64,000 nt of DNA, taken from positions 50,456 through 114,455 of the forward strand of contig SCTA01000007.1 of assembly GCA_004322275.1 (NCBI GenBank). Reading direction: 5' to 3'. The translations under genes and the position numbers were made by a program. Of this stretch, positions 32,223-41,830 are shown piece by piece (the stretch's first letter is position 1; each line of letters opens with the position of its first letter). A model generated the notes under the pieces. That model was not told where the DNA came from and ran no database searches. It saw nothing but the letters and a program-made list of their open reading frames with translations. The stretch is from a bacterium (GTDB lineage: Bacteria; Desulfobacterota; Deferrisomatia; Deferrisomatales; BM512).

Positions 32223-32822
32223 ATGAAGACAACCGACACGGCAAATGTCCGGAAGATGCTGGCCGACGCCGGCGAGACTGCCAGTATTCTGAAAAGCTTT
32301 TTCGAGTCCTCGGCGGAGGGGACGGTCGGCCTTGCCGGAGACACGGTAGAGGCGCTTTTGAGCGGCGGGAAGGTCCTGGTCTTCGGCAACGGGGGCTCGG
32401 CCGCCGACGCGCAGCACCTCGAAGCCGAGTTCACCGGGCGCTTTTTGCTCGAACGCACTCCGTTTCCGGCGATAGCCCTCACGACGAACACCTCCTCGCT
32501 CACCGCCATCGCAAACGATTACGGTTACGACAGGGTCTTCGAGAGGCAGGTCAACGCCTTCGCGGCAAAGGGCGACGTGGCGCTAGGCATCTCCACCAGC
32601 GGCAACAGCGAAAGCGTGATCAGGGCGCTTCTTGCAGCTAAGGAGAAGGGGGCTCTGGCAGTCGGCCTTACCGGGGAGGGCGGAGGCAGGATGGCCGAGG
32701 TCTGCGACAACCTCTTCGCCGTTCCCTCGAAAAAGACCCCGAGAATTCAGGAGTGCCACATCGCCTGGATACACGCTTATTGCGACCTCGTCGAGCGTCT
32801 CTTCGTGGAAAGAACGAAATAG
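32223..32822 (+). CDS. gmhA: phosphoheptose isomerase (SIS domain)
   Basis: 199 residues forming a SIS domain. The enzyme converts sedoheptulose 7-phosphate to D-glycero-heptose 7-phosphate for LPS inner-core heptose. [21 protein letters not shown] and [12 protein letters not shown] are GmhA blocks; [22 protein letters not shown] is the phosphosugar loop, and [19 protein letters not shown] the C-terminal zinc/catalytic histidine region. The DnaA-binding homologue DiaA shares the fold but usually lacks these. The next gene begins one base after the stop codon. Confidence 0.92.
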   Translation: MKTTDTANVRKMLADAGETASILKSFFESSAEGTVGLAGDTVEALLSGGKVLVFGNGGSAADAQHLEAEFTGRFLLERTPFPAIALTTNTSSLTAIANDYGYDRVFERQVNAFAAKGDVALGISTSGNSESVIRALLAAKEKGALAVGLTGEGGGRMAEVCDNLFAVPSKKTPRIQECHIAWIHAYCDLVERLFVERTK

Positions 32823-33788
32823 ATGTCGCGCAAGCTGAGCCCTTCGGCGGAAATTGACGCCAGCCGGGTCTGCACCTATTCGATTCTGGAGCGAAAATCG
32901 AAGGTCAGCGTCGATACCTTCAAAGCGCCTTACTCGCCGAAGGGGTCTTTCGCCGATTTTGTGAGGAGCCTGCCGGGGTTTTTGCAGGCCGGGGAGCTTC
33001 TCGAACTCGCCTCGGCGGTAGCTGCGGCCCACAGGTCGGGCAAGGTCGTCGCCCTCGCGCTGGGCGCTCACAACATCAAGGTCGGCCTCCAGCCCCTTTA
33101 CGCCGACCTCATGGAGCGAGGGATTATAACCTCGGTAGCCCTGAACGGCGCCTGCATCGTCCACGACTTCGAGCTCGCCTATGCGGGCAAGTCCTCCGAG
33201 GAGGTCGGCGAGGCGCTCGGCGGCGGCAGGTTCGGCATGGCCTGCGAGACCTCTGCGTGGCTTAACAGGGTAATCCGCGAAGGCCACAAAAAGGGGAAGG
33301 GAATCGGAGAAGCGGTCGGCGAGGCTATCTGGGAGGAGGGGCTTCCCTACAGGGAACGGAGCCTTCTCGCCTCGGCGTACCGAAACGGCGTACTCGCTAC
33401 TGTGCACGTCGCCCTCGGCGCCGACATAATACACATGCACCCCGAGGCCGACGGCGAGGCGATAGGCGGGGCGTCGCTTCGGGACTTTCGGCGTTTCGCG
33501 GCGATGGTGGGGGAGCTTGAGGGGGGCGTATACCTCAACATCGGCAGCGCGGTAATCCTGCCGGAGGTGTTTTTAAAGGCGCTGACCCTTGTGAGAAATC
33601 TCGGCCGCGAGGTTAACTCCATAACCACGGCGGACCTCGATTTCGTGAGGAACTACCGGCCGGGGGTGAACGTCACAGGAAGGCCGACCGCAAGCGGCGG
33701 AAGGGGGATTCGCCTTACCGGGCCGCATGAAATTCTGGTTCCGCTGCTCTTCGCCTCTGTGCTGGAAGAATTAAGCGGGGAAGTGTAA
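32823..33788 (+). CDS. deoxyhypusine synthase-like protein, function unknown
   Basis: 321 residues with the Rossmann-like layout of the DHS family: ALGAHNIKVGLQPLYADLME, then GIITSVALNGACIVHDFELA, then the GGRFGMACETSAWLN block, and near the C-terminus EILVPLLFASVLEEL. In true DHS and bacterial homospermidine synthases the catalytic lysine lies in a W-G-K motif shortly before that last block; here the corresponding segment reads GRPTASGGRGIRLTGPHE with no lysine. Bacteria lack eIF5A, so a different substrate is expected. It sits between gmhA and the sirohaem gene, co-oriented and close. Confidence 0.72.
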   Translation: MSRKLSPSAEIDASRVCTYSILERKSKVSVDTFKAPYSPKGSFADFVRSLPGFLQAGELLELASAVAAAHRSGKVVALALGAHNIKVGLQPLYADLMERGIITSVALNGACIVHDFELAYAGKSSEEVGEALGGGRFGMACETSAWLNRVIREGHKKGKGIGEAVGEAIWEEGLPYRERSLLASAYRNGVLATVHVALGADIIHMHPEADGEAIGGASLRDFRRFAAMVGELEGGVYLNIGSAVILPEVFLKALTLVRNLGREVNSITTADLDFVRNYRPGVNVTGRPTASGGRGIRLTGPHEILVPLLFASVLEELSGEV

Positions 33789-33797
33789 ACTCCGAAG

Positions 33798-34460
33798 ATG
33801 CGTTACCCCCTTTTGCTGAATCTTGAAAACGCGCGCTGCGTTGTCGCGGGAGGGGGCCGCGTAGCCGAGCGCAAGATCGAGGGGCTGTTAAAGTGCGGAG
33901 CCCGTGTAACCGTTATCGCCCCTCGCGCGTCTGGTAACCTACAGGCGCTCCACCATCAGAGGCGGATAGAGTGGGAGGCGCGGCCTTTCAGGCCGGAGGA
34001 CGCCGAGGGTGTTTTTTTGCTTTTCGCCGCCACCGGCGACCGCGAGGCCAACGCCCGCATACTTGGCGCGGGAAAAGCCTTCGGAGCACTCGTCAACGTG
34101 GCCGACGACCCCGAGGGGTCGGATTTCCACGTCCCGGCGGTCGCCCGCAAGGGGCCGGTAACCGTGGCGGTCTCCACGGAGGGCGCTTCGCCCGCGCTTT
34201 CGGCGTGGCTCAGGGACCTTCTGGCCGAAGCTGTGCCCGATGGAGCGGAAACCACGGCAACCCTTCTTTCGGGGCTTCGCCGCCGCCTTTCGGAAGACAA
34301 AAAGGAGCCCGCTTCGGAGCTATTCAAAAAGCTTCTCGAAGCCGGGGTCGCAAACGACCTCGGAGCGGGAGAGATCGAGCGGGCGCGCTCGAAGACGGAT
34401 TTGATTTTTGGTCCGGGGGCTTACTCGGACGCGATGAAAGAGATCTTGGAGGATACATGA
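33798..34460 (+). CDS. precorrin-2 dehydrogenase / sirohydrochlorin ferrochelatase (CysG-N, Met8-like)
   Basis: 220 residues. YPLLLNLENARCVVAGGGRVAERKI is the NAD-binding start of the CysG N-domain and Met8p, and DPEGSDFHVPAVARKGPVTVAVSTEGASPALSAWLRD is the conserved catalytic core. It oxidises precorrin-2 to sirohydrochlorin and may insert iron to give sirohaem. The SUMT that supplies precorrin-2 is in the fused CobA-HemD at 37564. ATG overlap (ATGA) with the next gene implies co-translation. Confidence 0.92.
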   Translation: MRYPLLLNLENARCVVAGGGRVAERKIEGLLKCGARVTVIAPRASGNLQALHHQRRIEWEARPFRPEDAEGVFLLFAATGDREANARILGAGKAFGALVNVADDPEGSDFHVPAVARKGPVTVAVSTEGASPALSAWLRDLLAEAVPDGAETTATLLSGLRRRLSEDKKEPASELFKKLLEAGVANDLGAGEIERARSKTDLIFGPGAYSDAMKEILEDT

Positions 34461-35293
34461 ATATTTGGTTGCTTCGGCTGGCGATAGTCGTATATCTCCT
34501 CGCCGCCGTCGGCCAAATGGCCTTTCTGATAACCCTGAAGGACGAGATACGGAAGTGGGCGGCGAGATTGTCTTACGCGGCCTTCGCGCTCCATTTCGTC
34601 GTCCTGGCGGTCCGCTTCATAGAGGCGGGCTACGTCCCAATGACCACCCTCCACGAGTCCTACAGCTTTTTCGGGTGGTGCATCATGGGGCTCTATCTCC
34701 TTTTGCAGCTTCGCTACCACATACCCAGCTTCGGCGCCTTCGCCACCCCGCTGGCGATGTTGATGCTCCTCGGGGCGGCGGTGACTCCCTCGAAGATTAT
34801 CGAGCTTCCCCCGGCTCTCCAGTCCGGCTGGCTCCCGATACACGTAGGCCTTCTCTTCATAGGAGACGCCGCCTTCGCTCTTGCCGCCGCTGCGGGGGCG
34901 ATGTACCTGATTCAGGAGCGCCAGCTAAAACAGAAGAAGATGGGCTCCCTCTTTCACCGGCTCCCGAACATCGGCGTCCTCGACGAGATAAACTACCGCT
35001 GCCTCACCATCGGCTTTCCCCTTCTGACGATCGGGATTATAACCGGCGCGGCGTGGGCGCAGGAAGCCTGGGGAACCTACTGGTCGTGGGACCCGAAGGA
35101 GACCTGGTCGCTCATAACCTGGTTTTTGTACGCCGCCCTTCTCCACGGCAGGATGACGGTGGGGTGGCGTGGAAGGAAGGCGGCGCTCTGGTCTATCGCC
35201 GGGTTCGCCAGCGTTATCTTCACCTTCCTCGGCGTGAACTACATTCTTCCGCTTTTATTGCCTAATCTCGAAAGCCTTCACATTTACGGTTAA
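34457..35293 (+). CDS. ccsA: cytochrome c maturation/haem export protein CcsA (ResC-like)
   Basis: 278 residues with eight or so membrane helices. The haem-handling WWD-type motif reads WGTYWSWDPKETWSLITW (about residues 197-214), and conserved histidines appear in ALHFVVL, PIHVGLL and ALLHGR. System II cytochrome c biogenesis uses this protein with ResB/Ccs1 to move haem and attach it; the partner is not in this window. Placement directly before hemA is common in deltaproteobacteria, where it is often called HemX-like. Confidence 0.92.
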   Translation: MNIWLLRLAIVVYLLAAVGQMAFLITLKDEIRKWAARLSYAAFALHFVVLAVRFIEAGYVPMTTLHESYSFFGWCIMGLYLLLQLRYHIPSFGAFATPLAMLMLLGAAVTPSKIIELPPALQSGWLPIHVGLLFIGDAAFALAAAAGAMYLIQERQLKQKKMGSLFHRLPNIGVLDEINYRCLTIGFPLLTIGIITGAAWAQEAWGTYWSWDPKETWSLITWFLYAALLHGRMTVGWRGRKAALWSIAGFASVIFTFLGVNYILPLLLPNLESLHIYG

Positions 35294-35331
35294 CGGCGGC
35301 CTTTTTATTTCGCTTTCATTGAAGAGTAAGC

Positions 35332-36630
35332 ATGGAAATAGCAGTAGTCGGACTCAGTCATAAAACCGCTCCCGTGGAGATACGCGAGAAGGTGGCCTTC
35401 GCCCCCGACCAGCTCCACGAGGTCGCCAGAACCGTGCGCGGTCTTTCGGGCGTGCGGGAGGCGGTAATCCTCTCCACCTGCAACAGGGTCGAGGTTTACG
35501 CAGCGGTGCGTTCGAGGGACGAGGGCGTCGAGGCGCTCATCCGCTTCATGTCCGAGTATCACCGGATACCGCTGGACAAGCTCCGCCCCCATATCTATTT
35601 TTACGCCGGTTCCGACGCCGTCCATCACGTCTTTCGCGTCGCCTCCAGCCTCGATTCGATGGTCGTCGGCGAGCCGCAGATACTCGGGCAGGTGAAAGAC
35701 GCCTTCGAGAAGGCGCAACAGGGCTCCGCCACCGGACTCGTCCTCAACCGCTTCATGCACAAGGCTTTCAGCACGGCCAAGCGCGTGAGGACGGAGACGA
35801 GAATCGCGCAGGCGGCGGTTTCCATGTCCTTCGCGGCGGTCGAGCTTGCAAGAAAGATCTTCGGAGAGCTTTCCGGAAAGACGGTCATGGTCGTCGGCGC
35901 GGGGGAGATGTGCGAGCTCGCCGCGACGCACCTGGTCGAAAACGGAATCTCGCGGGTCATGGTCACGAACCGCACCTTCGCGAGGGCGGAAAAGCTGGCC
36001 GAGCAGTTCGGCGGCACCGCGGTGCCCTTCGACCTCTTCACAAAGCACCTTCACGAGGTGGATATAGTCATCTCCTCCACCGGCGCGCCCCATCTCGTCG
36101 TAGAGGCGGCGCACGTTAAGGAGGCGATGAAGCTGAGAAAGCAGCGGCCGATGTTCCTTATAGATATCGCCGTTCCCCGCGACATCGACCCCGCCATAAA
36201 CCAGATAGACAACGTCTATCTCTACGACGTGGACGACCTGCAGGGAATAATCGACAGCAACAAGAAGGAGCGCGCCAAGGAGGCGGACAAGGCGGAGATA
36301 ATCGTCCGCGAGGAGGTCGAAACCTTCCTCAAGTGGATAAAGATGCTCGACGTGACGCCGACCATCCGCCAGCTCCGCGATCAGTTCGACGCCATACGCA
36401 TCTCCGAGCTGGAAAAGACCCTCAAAAACTTCGGCGACGAGATGACCCCGAAGCAGAAAAAGAGCCTTGAAGCGATGACTACGGCCATCGTGAACAAGAT
36501 ATTGCACCAGCCGACGATTTGCCTTAAACAGCTCGCCGAGGACCCCGACATAGACCTTTCGCTCGATTCGGTCCGCCGGGTCTTCGGCCTTTCCGAACTT
36601 GAAGACAACGAGGAGGAACCGCGTGAGTAA
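35332..36630 (+). CDS. hemA: glutamyl-tRNA reductase
   Basis: 432 residues. This enzyme reduces Glu-tRNA to glutamate-1-semialdehyde, the first committed step of C5-pathway tetrapyrrole synthesis. The N-terminal [17 protein letters not shown], the active-site cysteine in [22 protein letters not shown], the NADPH-binding [17 protein letters not shown] and RDIDPAIN are all intact. GAAGAG precedes the ATG. The end overlaps the next gene's leader by eight bases. Confidence 0.98.
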   Translation: MEIAVVGLSHKTAPVEIREKVAFAPDQLHEVARTVRGLSGVREAVILSTCNRVEVYAAVRSRDEGVEALIRFMSEYHRIPLDKLRPHIYFYAGSDAVHHVFRVASSLDSMVVGEPQILGQVKDAFEKAQQGSATGLVLNRFMHKAFSTAKRVRTETRIAQAAVSMSFAAVELARKIFGELSGKTVMVVGAGEMCELAATHLVENGISRVMVTNRTFARAEKLAEQFGGTAVPFDLFTKHLHEVDIVISSTGAPHLVVEAAHVKEAMKLRKQRPMFLIDIAVPRDIDPAINQIDNVYLYDVDDLQGIIDSNKKERAKEADKAEIIVREEVETFLKWIKMLDVTPTIRQLRDQFDAIRISELEKTLKNFGDEMTPKQKKSLEAMTTAIVNKILHQPTICLKQLAEDPDIDLSLDSVRRVFGLSELEDNEEEPRE

Positions 36631-37567
36631 GCGCGCCCTTAAAATCGCAACAAGAAAGAGCCCTCTCGCCCTCTGGCAGGCGAACTGGGTAAAGGACCAG
36701 CTCGAAGCGCTCTATCCCGGCATCGAGGTGGAACTCGTCCGCATAATGACCAAGGGCGACAAGATTCTCGACGTTCCGCTGGCGAAAGTCGGCGGCAAGG
36801 GGCTCTTCGTCAAGGAGATAGAGGACGCCCTCGTGGACGGCCGCGCCGACATAGCCGTCCACTCGATGAAGGACGTACCCACCGAATTTCCCGCCGGGCT
36901 TCACCTGCCGGTCATCCTGAAGCGCGAAGACCCGAGAGACGCCTGGTTCTGCACGACGGGAGACACCTTCGCCACCATAAAGCAGGGCGCGAGAATCGGC
37001 ACCTCCAGCCTTAGGAGAAAGATTCAGCTCTGGTCCCGCCGCCCCGACCTCGTCTTCGAGGACCTTCGCGGCAACGTGGACACGCGCCTTCGCAAGCTCG
37101 AAGAGGGGCAGTACGACGCCATCGTCCTCGCGGCGGCCGGGGTAAAGCGCCTTCGCCTCGCGGACAAGGTCAGCGCCTATCTCGGCAGCGAAGACGTTCT
37201 TCCCGCCGTCGGTCAGGGCGCGGTGGGAATAGAGTGCAGGTCGGACGACCCCGATACCAACGCTCTCATAGCCCCCCTACGCGACGAGGAGACCTATACG
37301 CGAGTCAAGGCCGAAAGGGCCTTCCTACGCCGCCTCGAAGGCGGCTGTCAGGTTCCCATCGCCTGTTACTCCGAGGTTGACGGAGAAAATATCCACATCC
37401 GCGGCCTCGTCGGCAGCCTCGACGGGCAGCGCGTCGTGACCGGCGAAATTACCGGAAACAAGAGCGAAGGGCTCAGTCTCGGCGTTTCGCTGGCCGAAGA
37501 GCTTCTGGGCAGGGGCGCGAGGGAGATACTCGCCGAGGTCTACGCGCAGGGGCTCTACAAGGAATGA
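36623..37567 (+). CDS. hemC: hydroxymethylbilane synthase (porphobilinogen deaminase)
   Basis: About 314 residues. [18 protein letters not shown] and [20 protein letters not shown] are family signatures, and the dipyrromethane cofactor cysteine lies in [12 protein letters not shown]. It assembles four porphobilinogens into the linear tetrapyrrole. GTG at 36623 is the start since GAGGAGG is six bases upstream; an in-frame TTG at 36599 lies inside hemA and has no site. It overlaps the CobA-HemD gene by four bases (ATGA). Confidence 0.97.
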   Translation: MSKRALKIATRKSPLALWQANWVKDQLEALYPGIEVELVRIMTKGDKILDVPLAKVGGKGLFVKEIEDALVDGRADIAVHSMKDVPTEFPAGLHLPVILKREDPRDAWFCTTGDTFATIKQGARIGTSSLRRKIQLWSRRPDLVFEDLRGNVDTRLRKLEEGQYDAIVLAAAGVKRLRLADKVSAYLGSEDVLPAVGQGAVGIECRSDDPDTNALIAPLRDEETYTRVKAERAFLRRLEGGCQVPIACYSEVDGENIHIRGLVGSLDGQRVVTGEITGNKSEGLSLGVSLAEELLGRGAREILAEVYAQGLYKE

Positions 37568-39093
37568 GCGGCTTTGTCTACCTCGTGGGCGCGGGACCGG
37601 GCGATCCGGGACTCCTCACCCTGCGGGGGCGTGAAGTGCTCGAAAGGGCGCAGGCGGTAATCTACGATTACCTCGTCCACACGGATATCCTCGAATACGC
37701 CCCGAAGGACGCTCTTCTCCAGAAGATGGGGAAGCAGGGCCACGGAGCGCAGCACCCGCAGGATGCGATAACCGAGAGGATAATCGAGCTGGCGAAGCAG
37801 GGGCTTCGGGTCGTCCGCCTCAAGGGCGGCGATCCCTCCATCTTCGGCAGAATGGGCGAGGAAGCGCTGGCGATAACCGAGGCGGGCATACCGGTCGAGA
37901 TTATCCCCGGCGTCACTGCGGCTTCGGGCGCGGCGGCCTACGCCGGAATACCCCTGACCCATCGCGACTACGCCCCCTGCGTGACCCTCGTTACCGGCCA
38001 CCGGCGCGGCGACGGAGGCGAGGGGCCGGAGATCGACTGGAACGCCCTCGGCAAGCTCGGCGGCACCATCGCCATCTACATGGGGATGATGCAGCTCGAA
38101 GGCGTCGTAGAGGAACTCATAAAGGCCGGAAGATCGCCCGACACACCCCTCGTGGTGGTCCACCGGGCCACCTGGCCGGAGCAGCGGGTCATCGAGAGCA
38201 CCCTCGCAGGTGTAGTGGAAAAGGTGAGGGACGAAGTTATTCCTCCCCCCTCCCTCGTCATAGTCGGCGAGGTGGTAAAGGCCAGAAGCAGGCTCGGCTG
38301 GTTCGAGAAATCGCCCCTCAAGGGCAGGCAGATACTCGTTACGAGAGCCTTAGCCCAGTCCCGCGAGCTTTGCCACCTGCTCAAGGAGCGCGGCGCGGTG
38401 CCGATAGAGCTGCCGCTCATAGAGCTTCGCGCCTTCGGCCACCGAAGCGGGATAGACTCCACCCTTCGGCGGCTCTTCGCCTACGACTGGGTGATCTTCT
38501 CCTCGACAAACGCCGTGGAGTTCACCTTCGAGCGCCTGCACGAACTCAAGCTGGACGCCAGAGTCTTCGGCGCGGCCAGAGTCATGGCCATCGGCCCCAA
38601 GACCGCCGAATGCCTTGAGACCTTCGGCATCAGGGCCGACGCGGTGCCGGAAAAGTTCATCGCCGAGTCGATCGTCGAAGAATTCAAAAAGATGGATGGC
38701 CTCAAGGGGATGAAGGTTATCATCCCGAGAGCGAAGGAGGCGAGGGAACTTGTCCCCGAAGAGCTTGAGAAGATGGGCGCGAAAGTCGAGACGGTGGCCA
38801 TCTACGAAAACGTCCGCCCCGAGCCGCACCCTCTTGCCCTGCAGGTCGTGAGGCAGAAGATGATCGACGCGGTGACGCTGGCCTCCCCCTCGGCGGCGGT
38901 GAACTACCTCCAGCTTCTCGAAGAGGAGAAACTGGAGAAGGATTTCGCTCCCTGCATAGTCATCGGCCCCTCCACCGAGAAGAAAGCCCTTTCCCTCGGC
39001 CTTCCCGTGGTCGGAATGGGAGAGGAATACACCGTGGAGGGCATGGTGGCGGCCCTCGAAAAGTACTTCGGAAGCAAAGAAAACAAAGGTTAA
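37564..39093 (+). CDS. cobA-hemD: fused uroporphyrinogen-III methyltransferase and uroporphyrinogen-III synthase
   Basis: 509 residues with two enzymes. Residues ~1-245 are a [41 protein letters not shown] and the [20 protein letters not shown] block that binds SAM. Residues ~255-505 are Hem[36 protein letters not shown], and [12 protein letters not shown]. The protein therefore makes uroporphyrinogen III and methylates it to precorrin-2, feeding haem and sirohaem/cobalamin branches. Such fusions are usual in deltaproteobacteria and some Firmicutes. Confidence 0.97.
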   Translation: MSGFVYLVGAGPGDPGLLTLRGREVLERAQAVIYDYLVHTDILEYAPKDALLQKMGKQGHGAQHPQDAITERIIELAKQGLRVVRLKGGDPSIFGRMGEEALAITEAGIPVEIIPGVTAASGAAAYAGIPLTHRDYAPCVTLVTGHRRGDGGEGPEIDWNALGKLGGTIAIYMGMMQLEGVVEELIKAGRSPDTPLVVVHRATWPEQRVIESTLAGVVEKVRDEVIPPPSLVIVGEVVKARSRLGWFEKSPLKGRQILVTRALAQSRELCHLLKERGAVPIELPLIELRAFGHRSGIDSTLRRLFAYDWVIFSSTNAVEFTFERLHELKLDARVFGAARVMAIGPKTAECLETFGIRADAVPEKFIAESIVEEFKKMDGLKGMKVIIPRAKEARELVPEELEKMGAKVETVAIYENVRPEPHPLALQVVRQKMIDAVTLASPSAAVNYLQLLEEEKLEKDFAPCIVIGPSTEKKALSLGLPVVGMGEEYTVEGMVAALEKYFGSKENKG

Positions 39094-39096
39094 GAT

Positions 39097-40167
39097 ATGA
39101 AAAGCGAATTTATCCCGAAATGGATCGCGTGGGAGTCAACCCAGCGCTGCAATTTACGGTGCGTCCACTGCCGCTGCTCCTCCGACCTGGAGGCGGCGGA
39201 GGGGGATTTCACCACAGAGGAAGCCTTCAAACTCATCGACGACATCTGCGAGCTTTCAAAGCCCGTGATGGTTCTCTCCGGCGGCGAGCCGCTGCTTCGG
39301 AAGGATATCTTCGAGATAGCGAAGTACGGCACCGGCAAGGGCCTTCGCATGTGCATGGCCACCAATGGCGTCCTCGTCACCGACGAGGTATGCGAAAAAA
39401 TGAAGGAAGCCGACATAAAGATGGTCTCCCTCTCCCTCGACGGGCCGAGCGCGGAGGTTCACGACAACTTTCGCGGGAGTCCGGGAGCCTTTGAGGGCAC
39501 CGTCCGCGCCGCCGGCCTCTTCAAAAAGCACGGCATAAAGTTTCTCGTCAACTCCTCCTTCACCAAGCGAAACCAGCCGTACATAGCCGACACCTTCAGG
39601 CTGGCAAAAAGCCTCGGCGCGACGGCGTGGTACATGTTCATGATCGTCCCCACCGGGCGCGGCGAGGAGATCATGAACGAGCTTATCTCCAAGGAGGATT
39701 ACGAGGAGCTTCTGACGTGGCACTACGAGCAGGAGAAGCACGAGGACCAGATTCTCATGCGGCCCACCTGCGCGCCCCACTACTACCGCATCGTACCGCA
39801 GATGGCGAAGAAGGAAGGGGTCAAGTTCGAGCGCCGCTCGCTGACCTTCTCCACCGGGGGAGGAAAGGGGTGCATCGCCGCCCAGACCATCTGCCTCATA
39901 GACTGCTTCGGCAACGTAAAGCCCTGCAGCTATTTCCCGATGTCGGCGGGCAACGTCAAGACCGAGAAGTTCAAGGATATCTGGGAGAATTCGCCGCTCT
40001 TCAAGGACCTTCGCAACTTCAAATCCTACAAGGGCAAGTGCGGCGAGTGCGAATTCATCAACGTCTGCGGAGGGTGCAGGGCGAGAGCCTACGCCGTCTC
40101 CGGGGATTATCTTGCGGAAGAACCTTTCTGCGACTACGTTCCCGTCAGAATGAACAGGGAAAAGTAA
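39097..40167 (+). CDS. radical SAM/SPASM protein, AhbD/NirJ2-like
   Basis: 356 residues. RCNLRCVHC at about residues 17-25 is the CxxxCxxC cluster, [14 protein letters not shown] the SAM-binding region, and a C-terminal SPASM-like region has [16 protein letters not shown] and [20 protein letters not shown], giving auxiliary cluster ligands. Its place between cobA-hemD and hemE points to a tetrapyrrole-modifying role; the closest fit is the NirJ2/AhbD group, where AhbD oxidatively decarboxylates iron-coproporphyrin to haem. That assignment rests on context and overall pattern. Confidence 0.7.
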   Translation: MKSEFIPKWIAWESTQRCNLRCVHCRCSSDLEAAEGDFTTEEAFKLIDDICELSKPVMVLSGGEPLLRKDIFEIAKYGTGKGLRMCMATNGVLVTDEVCEKMKEADIKMVSLSLDGPSAEVHDNFRGSPGAFEGTVRAAGLFKKHGIKFLVNSSFTKRNQPYIADTFRLAKSLGATAWYMFMIVPTGRGEEIMNELISKEDYEELLTWHYEQEKHEDQILMRPTCAPHYYRIVPQMAKKEGVKFERRSLTFSTGGGKGCIAAQTICLIDCFGNVKPCSYFPMSAGNVKTEKFKDIWENSPLFKDLRNFKSYKGKCGECEFINVCGGCRARAYAVSGDYLAEEPFCDYVPVRMNREK

Positions 40168-40178
40168 AAGGAGAATTT

Positions 40179-41201
40179 ATGAGCCGTAGCGATAGATTTC
40201 TGAAAGCGTGCAGAGGGGAGCCGGTAGACACCACCCCCGTATGGATAATGCGCCAGGCCGGGCGTTACATGAAGGAGTACCGCGACGTGCGCGAGAAGTA
40301 CACCTTCCTCGAAGTCTGCCACATCCCCGAGGTGGCCTGCGAAGTCACCCTCCAGCCCCTCGACAGGCTGAACGTGGACGCGGCGATACTCTTTTCCGAC
40401 ATAATGATTCCCCTCGAAGGGATGGGCTGCAAGGTGGATTTCAACCCCGGCCCGGTGATGGAGCCGATACGCACCCGCGCCGACGTTGACGCGCTTCGCG
40501 TCTGCAACCCCGAGGAGGACGTTCCCTTCGTCCTCGACGCGGTGAAGCTGATACGAAAGGAGCTGGGCGGCAAGGTTCCGCTCATCGGCTTTTCCGGCGC
40601 TCCCTTCACCCTCGCCGCCTACATGGTCGAAGGCAAGGGCTCCCGCGAGTTCGCCAACTTCAAGAGAATGATGTTCGGCGCTCCCGATCTCTTCAACGAC
40701 CTGATGGAAAAGGTCTCCGACACCGTAATCGCCTACCTGAACGCTCAGGCGAAGGCGGGCGCTCAGGCCCTCCAGATCTTCGATACCTGGGGTGGCATCC
40801 TCTCCCCGGCGGACTACAAAAAGTACGTCCTGCCCCACTCGAAGCGGATAATCGACAGCCTCGACAAATCCGTCCCGGTAATCAACTTCGTCAAGGGCTC
40901 CGGTCTCATGCTCGACCACGTCAAGGAGGTCGGCGGCGACGTAATCGGCCTCGACTGGCACATCGACATCGAAAGGGCCATTAAGGAGCTCGGCCCCGAT
41001 TTCGCCGTGCAGGGGAACATGGACCCCTCCTACATGTTCGCCCCGGTGGAGCTTGCAAAGAAGACCGCGGCCGAGATTACCGAAAAGGGCAAGAAGGCCA
41101 AGGGTCACATTTTCAACCTCGGTCACGGCATAATGCCGATGGCGGACGTTGAGACGGCGCGAGCGGTTGTAGAGGCCGTACACGAGGCGGGAGCCCGGTA
41201 G
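40179..41201 (+). CDS. hemE: uroporphyrinogen decarboxylase
   Basis: 340 residues. PVWIMRQAGRYMKEYR and GFSGAPFTLAAYMVEG are the two family signatures, and the substrate-binding aspartate lies in ILFSDIMIPLEGMG. It converts uroporphyrinogen III to coproporphyrinogen III. ATG at 40179 has AAAGGAG upstream and starts eleven bases after the radical-SAM gene. Its presence shows that haem is not made purely by the sirohaem-dependent route. Confidence 0.98.
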   Translation: MSRSDRFLKACRGEPVDTTPVWIMRQAGRYMKEYRDVREKYTFLEVCHIPEVACEVTLQPLDRLNVDAAILFSDIMIPLEGMGCKVDFNPGPVMEPIRTRADVDALRVCNPEEDVPFVLDAVKLIRKELGGKVPLIGFSGAPFTLAAYMVEGKGSREFANFKRMMFGAPDLFNDLMEKVSDTVIAYLNAQAKAGAQALQIFDTWGGILSPADYKKYVLPHSKRIIDSLDKSVPVINFVKGSGLMLDHVKEVGGDVIGLDWHIDIERAIKELGPDFAVQGNMDPSYMFAPVELAKKTAAEITEKGKKAKGHIFNLGHGIMPMADVETARAVVEAVHEAGAR

Positions 41202-41205
41202 CCGA

Positions 41206-41742
41206 ATGGCTGAAAAGCACACGGCATCCGAAGGAATTGATGCTCTTGAAAAACTCTCGAAAGAAGAGCTTGTAAAGATAATTCTGGACGACGCCAAAAA
41301 CTGGCTCGCCCACGATGGCCTCTGGTTTCAGGCGGTGGAATCGGCGCATGGGATGGAGGCCGCCATACACGCCGATACCGAGGCTTGGCGGAGATTTTCG
41401 CCCATCGAAGCCCGGAGGATCATGGATCGCCTTGGCATTAAACCCGGAGGCGGAATCCCGGCGCTTAAGGAATGCCTTCGGCACAGGATGTACGCGAGAC
41501 TCAACGTTCAGGAGTGCGTGGACACGGACGCGAGCATGGTTTTCCGAATGGTCGAGTGCCGGGTGCAGTCCGCGAGGGCGCGAAAGGGACTGGAGCCCTT
41601 CCCCTGCAAAGCGGTTGGCATCGTTGAATACTCCGAGTTCGCGAAAGCCGTCGATCCCAGGCTGAGGGCCAAATGCGTCGCCTGCCCGCCCGACAAGGGC
41701 GAAAGGGACTTCATGTGCGCATGGGAGTTCATTTTGGAGTAA
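41206..41742 (+). CDS. conserved hypothetical protein (DUF6125-like)
   Basis: 178 residues, soluble. The N-terminal half is helical (LAHDGLWFQAVESAHGMEAA, AWRRFSPIEARRIMDRLG) and the C-terminal half has five cysteines, in ECVD, ECRVQ, FPCKAVG, KCVACPPD and FMCAWEF, that could hold a metal or cluster. The pattern agrees with the DUF6125 family of deltaproteobacteria and archaea, whose function is unknown; I give that name from memory of the motif. It is the last gene of the haem cluster, five bases after hemE. Confidence 0.65.
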   Translation: MAEKHTASEGIDALEKLSKEELVKIILDDAKNWLAHDGLWFQAVESAHGMEAAIHADTEAWRRFSPIEARRIMDRLGIKPGGGIPALKECLRHRMYARLNVQECVDTDASMVFRMVECRVQSARARKGLEPFPCKAVGIVEYSEFAKAVDPRLRAKCVACPPDKGERDFMCAWEFILE

Positions 41743-41776
41743 CACTTCCCTGCCCGAGCAGGGCGTTTGCTGGAAC

Positions 41777-41804
41777 AAAAAAGGCCTGCCGGTTTCGGCA
41801 GGCC
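41777..41804 (-). terminator. intrinsic terminator after htrA
   Basis: GGCCTGCCG and CGGCAGGCC pair perfectly around GTTT, with six T residues following on the minus strand. It lies 27 bases past the stop of the protease gene and may also stop the convergent haem transcript. Confidence 0.85.
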
Positions 41805-41830
41805 CTTCGTCTTTTCAGTGCGTAGAGCTG

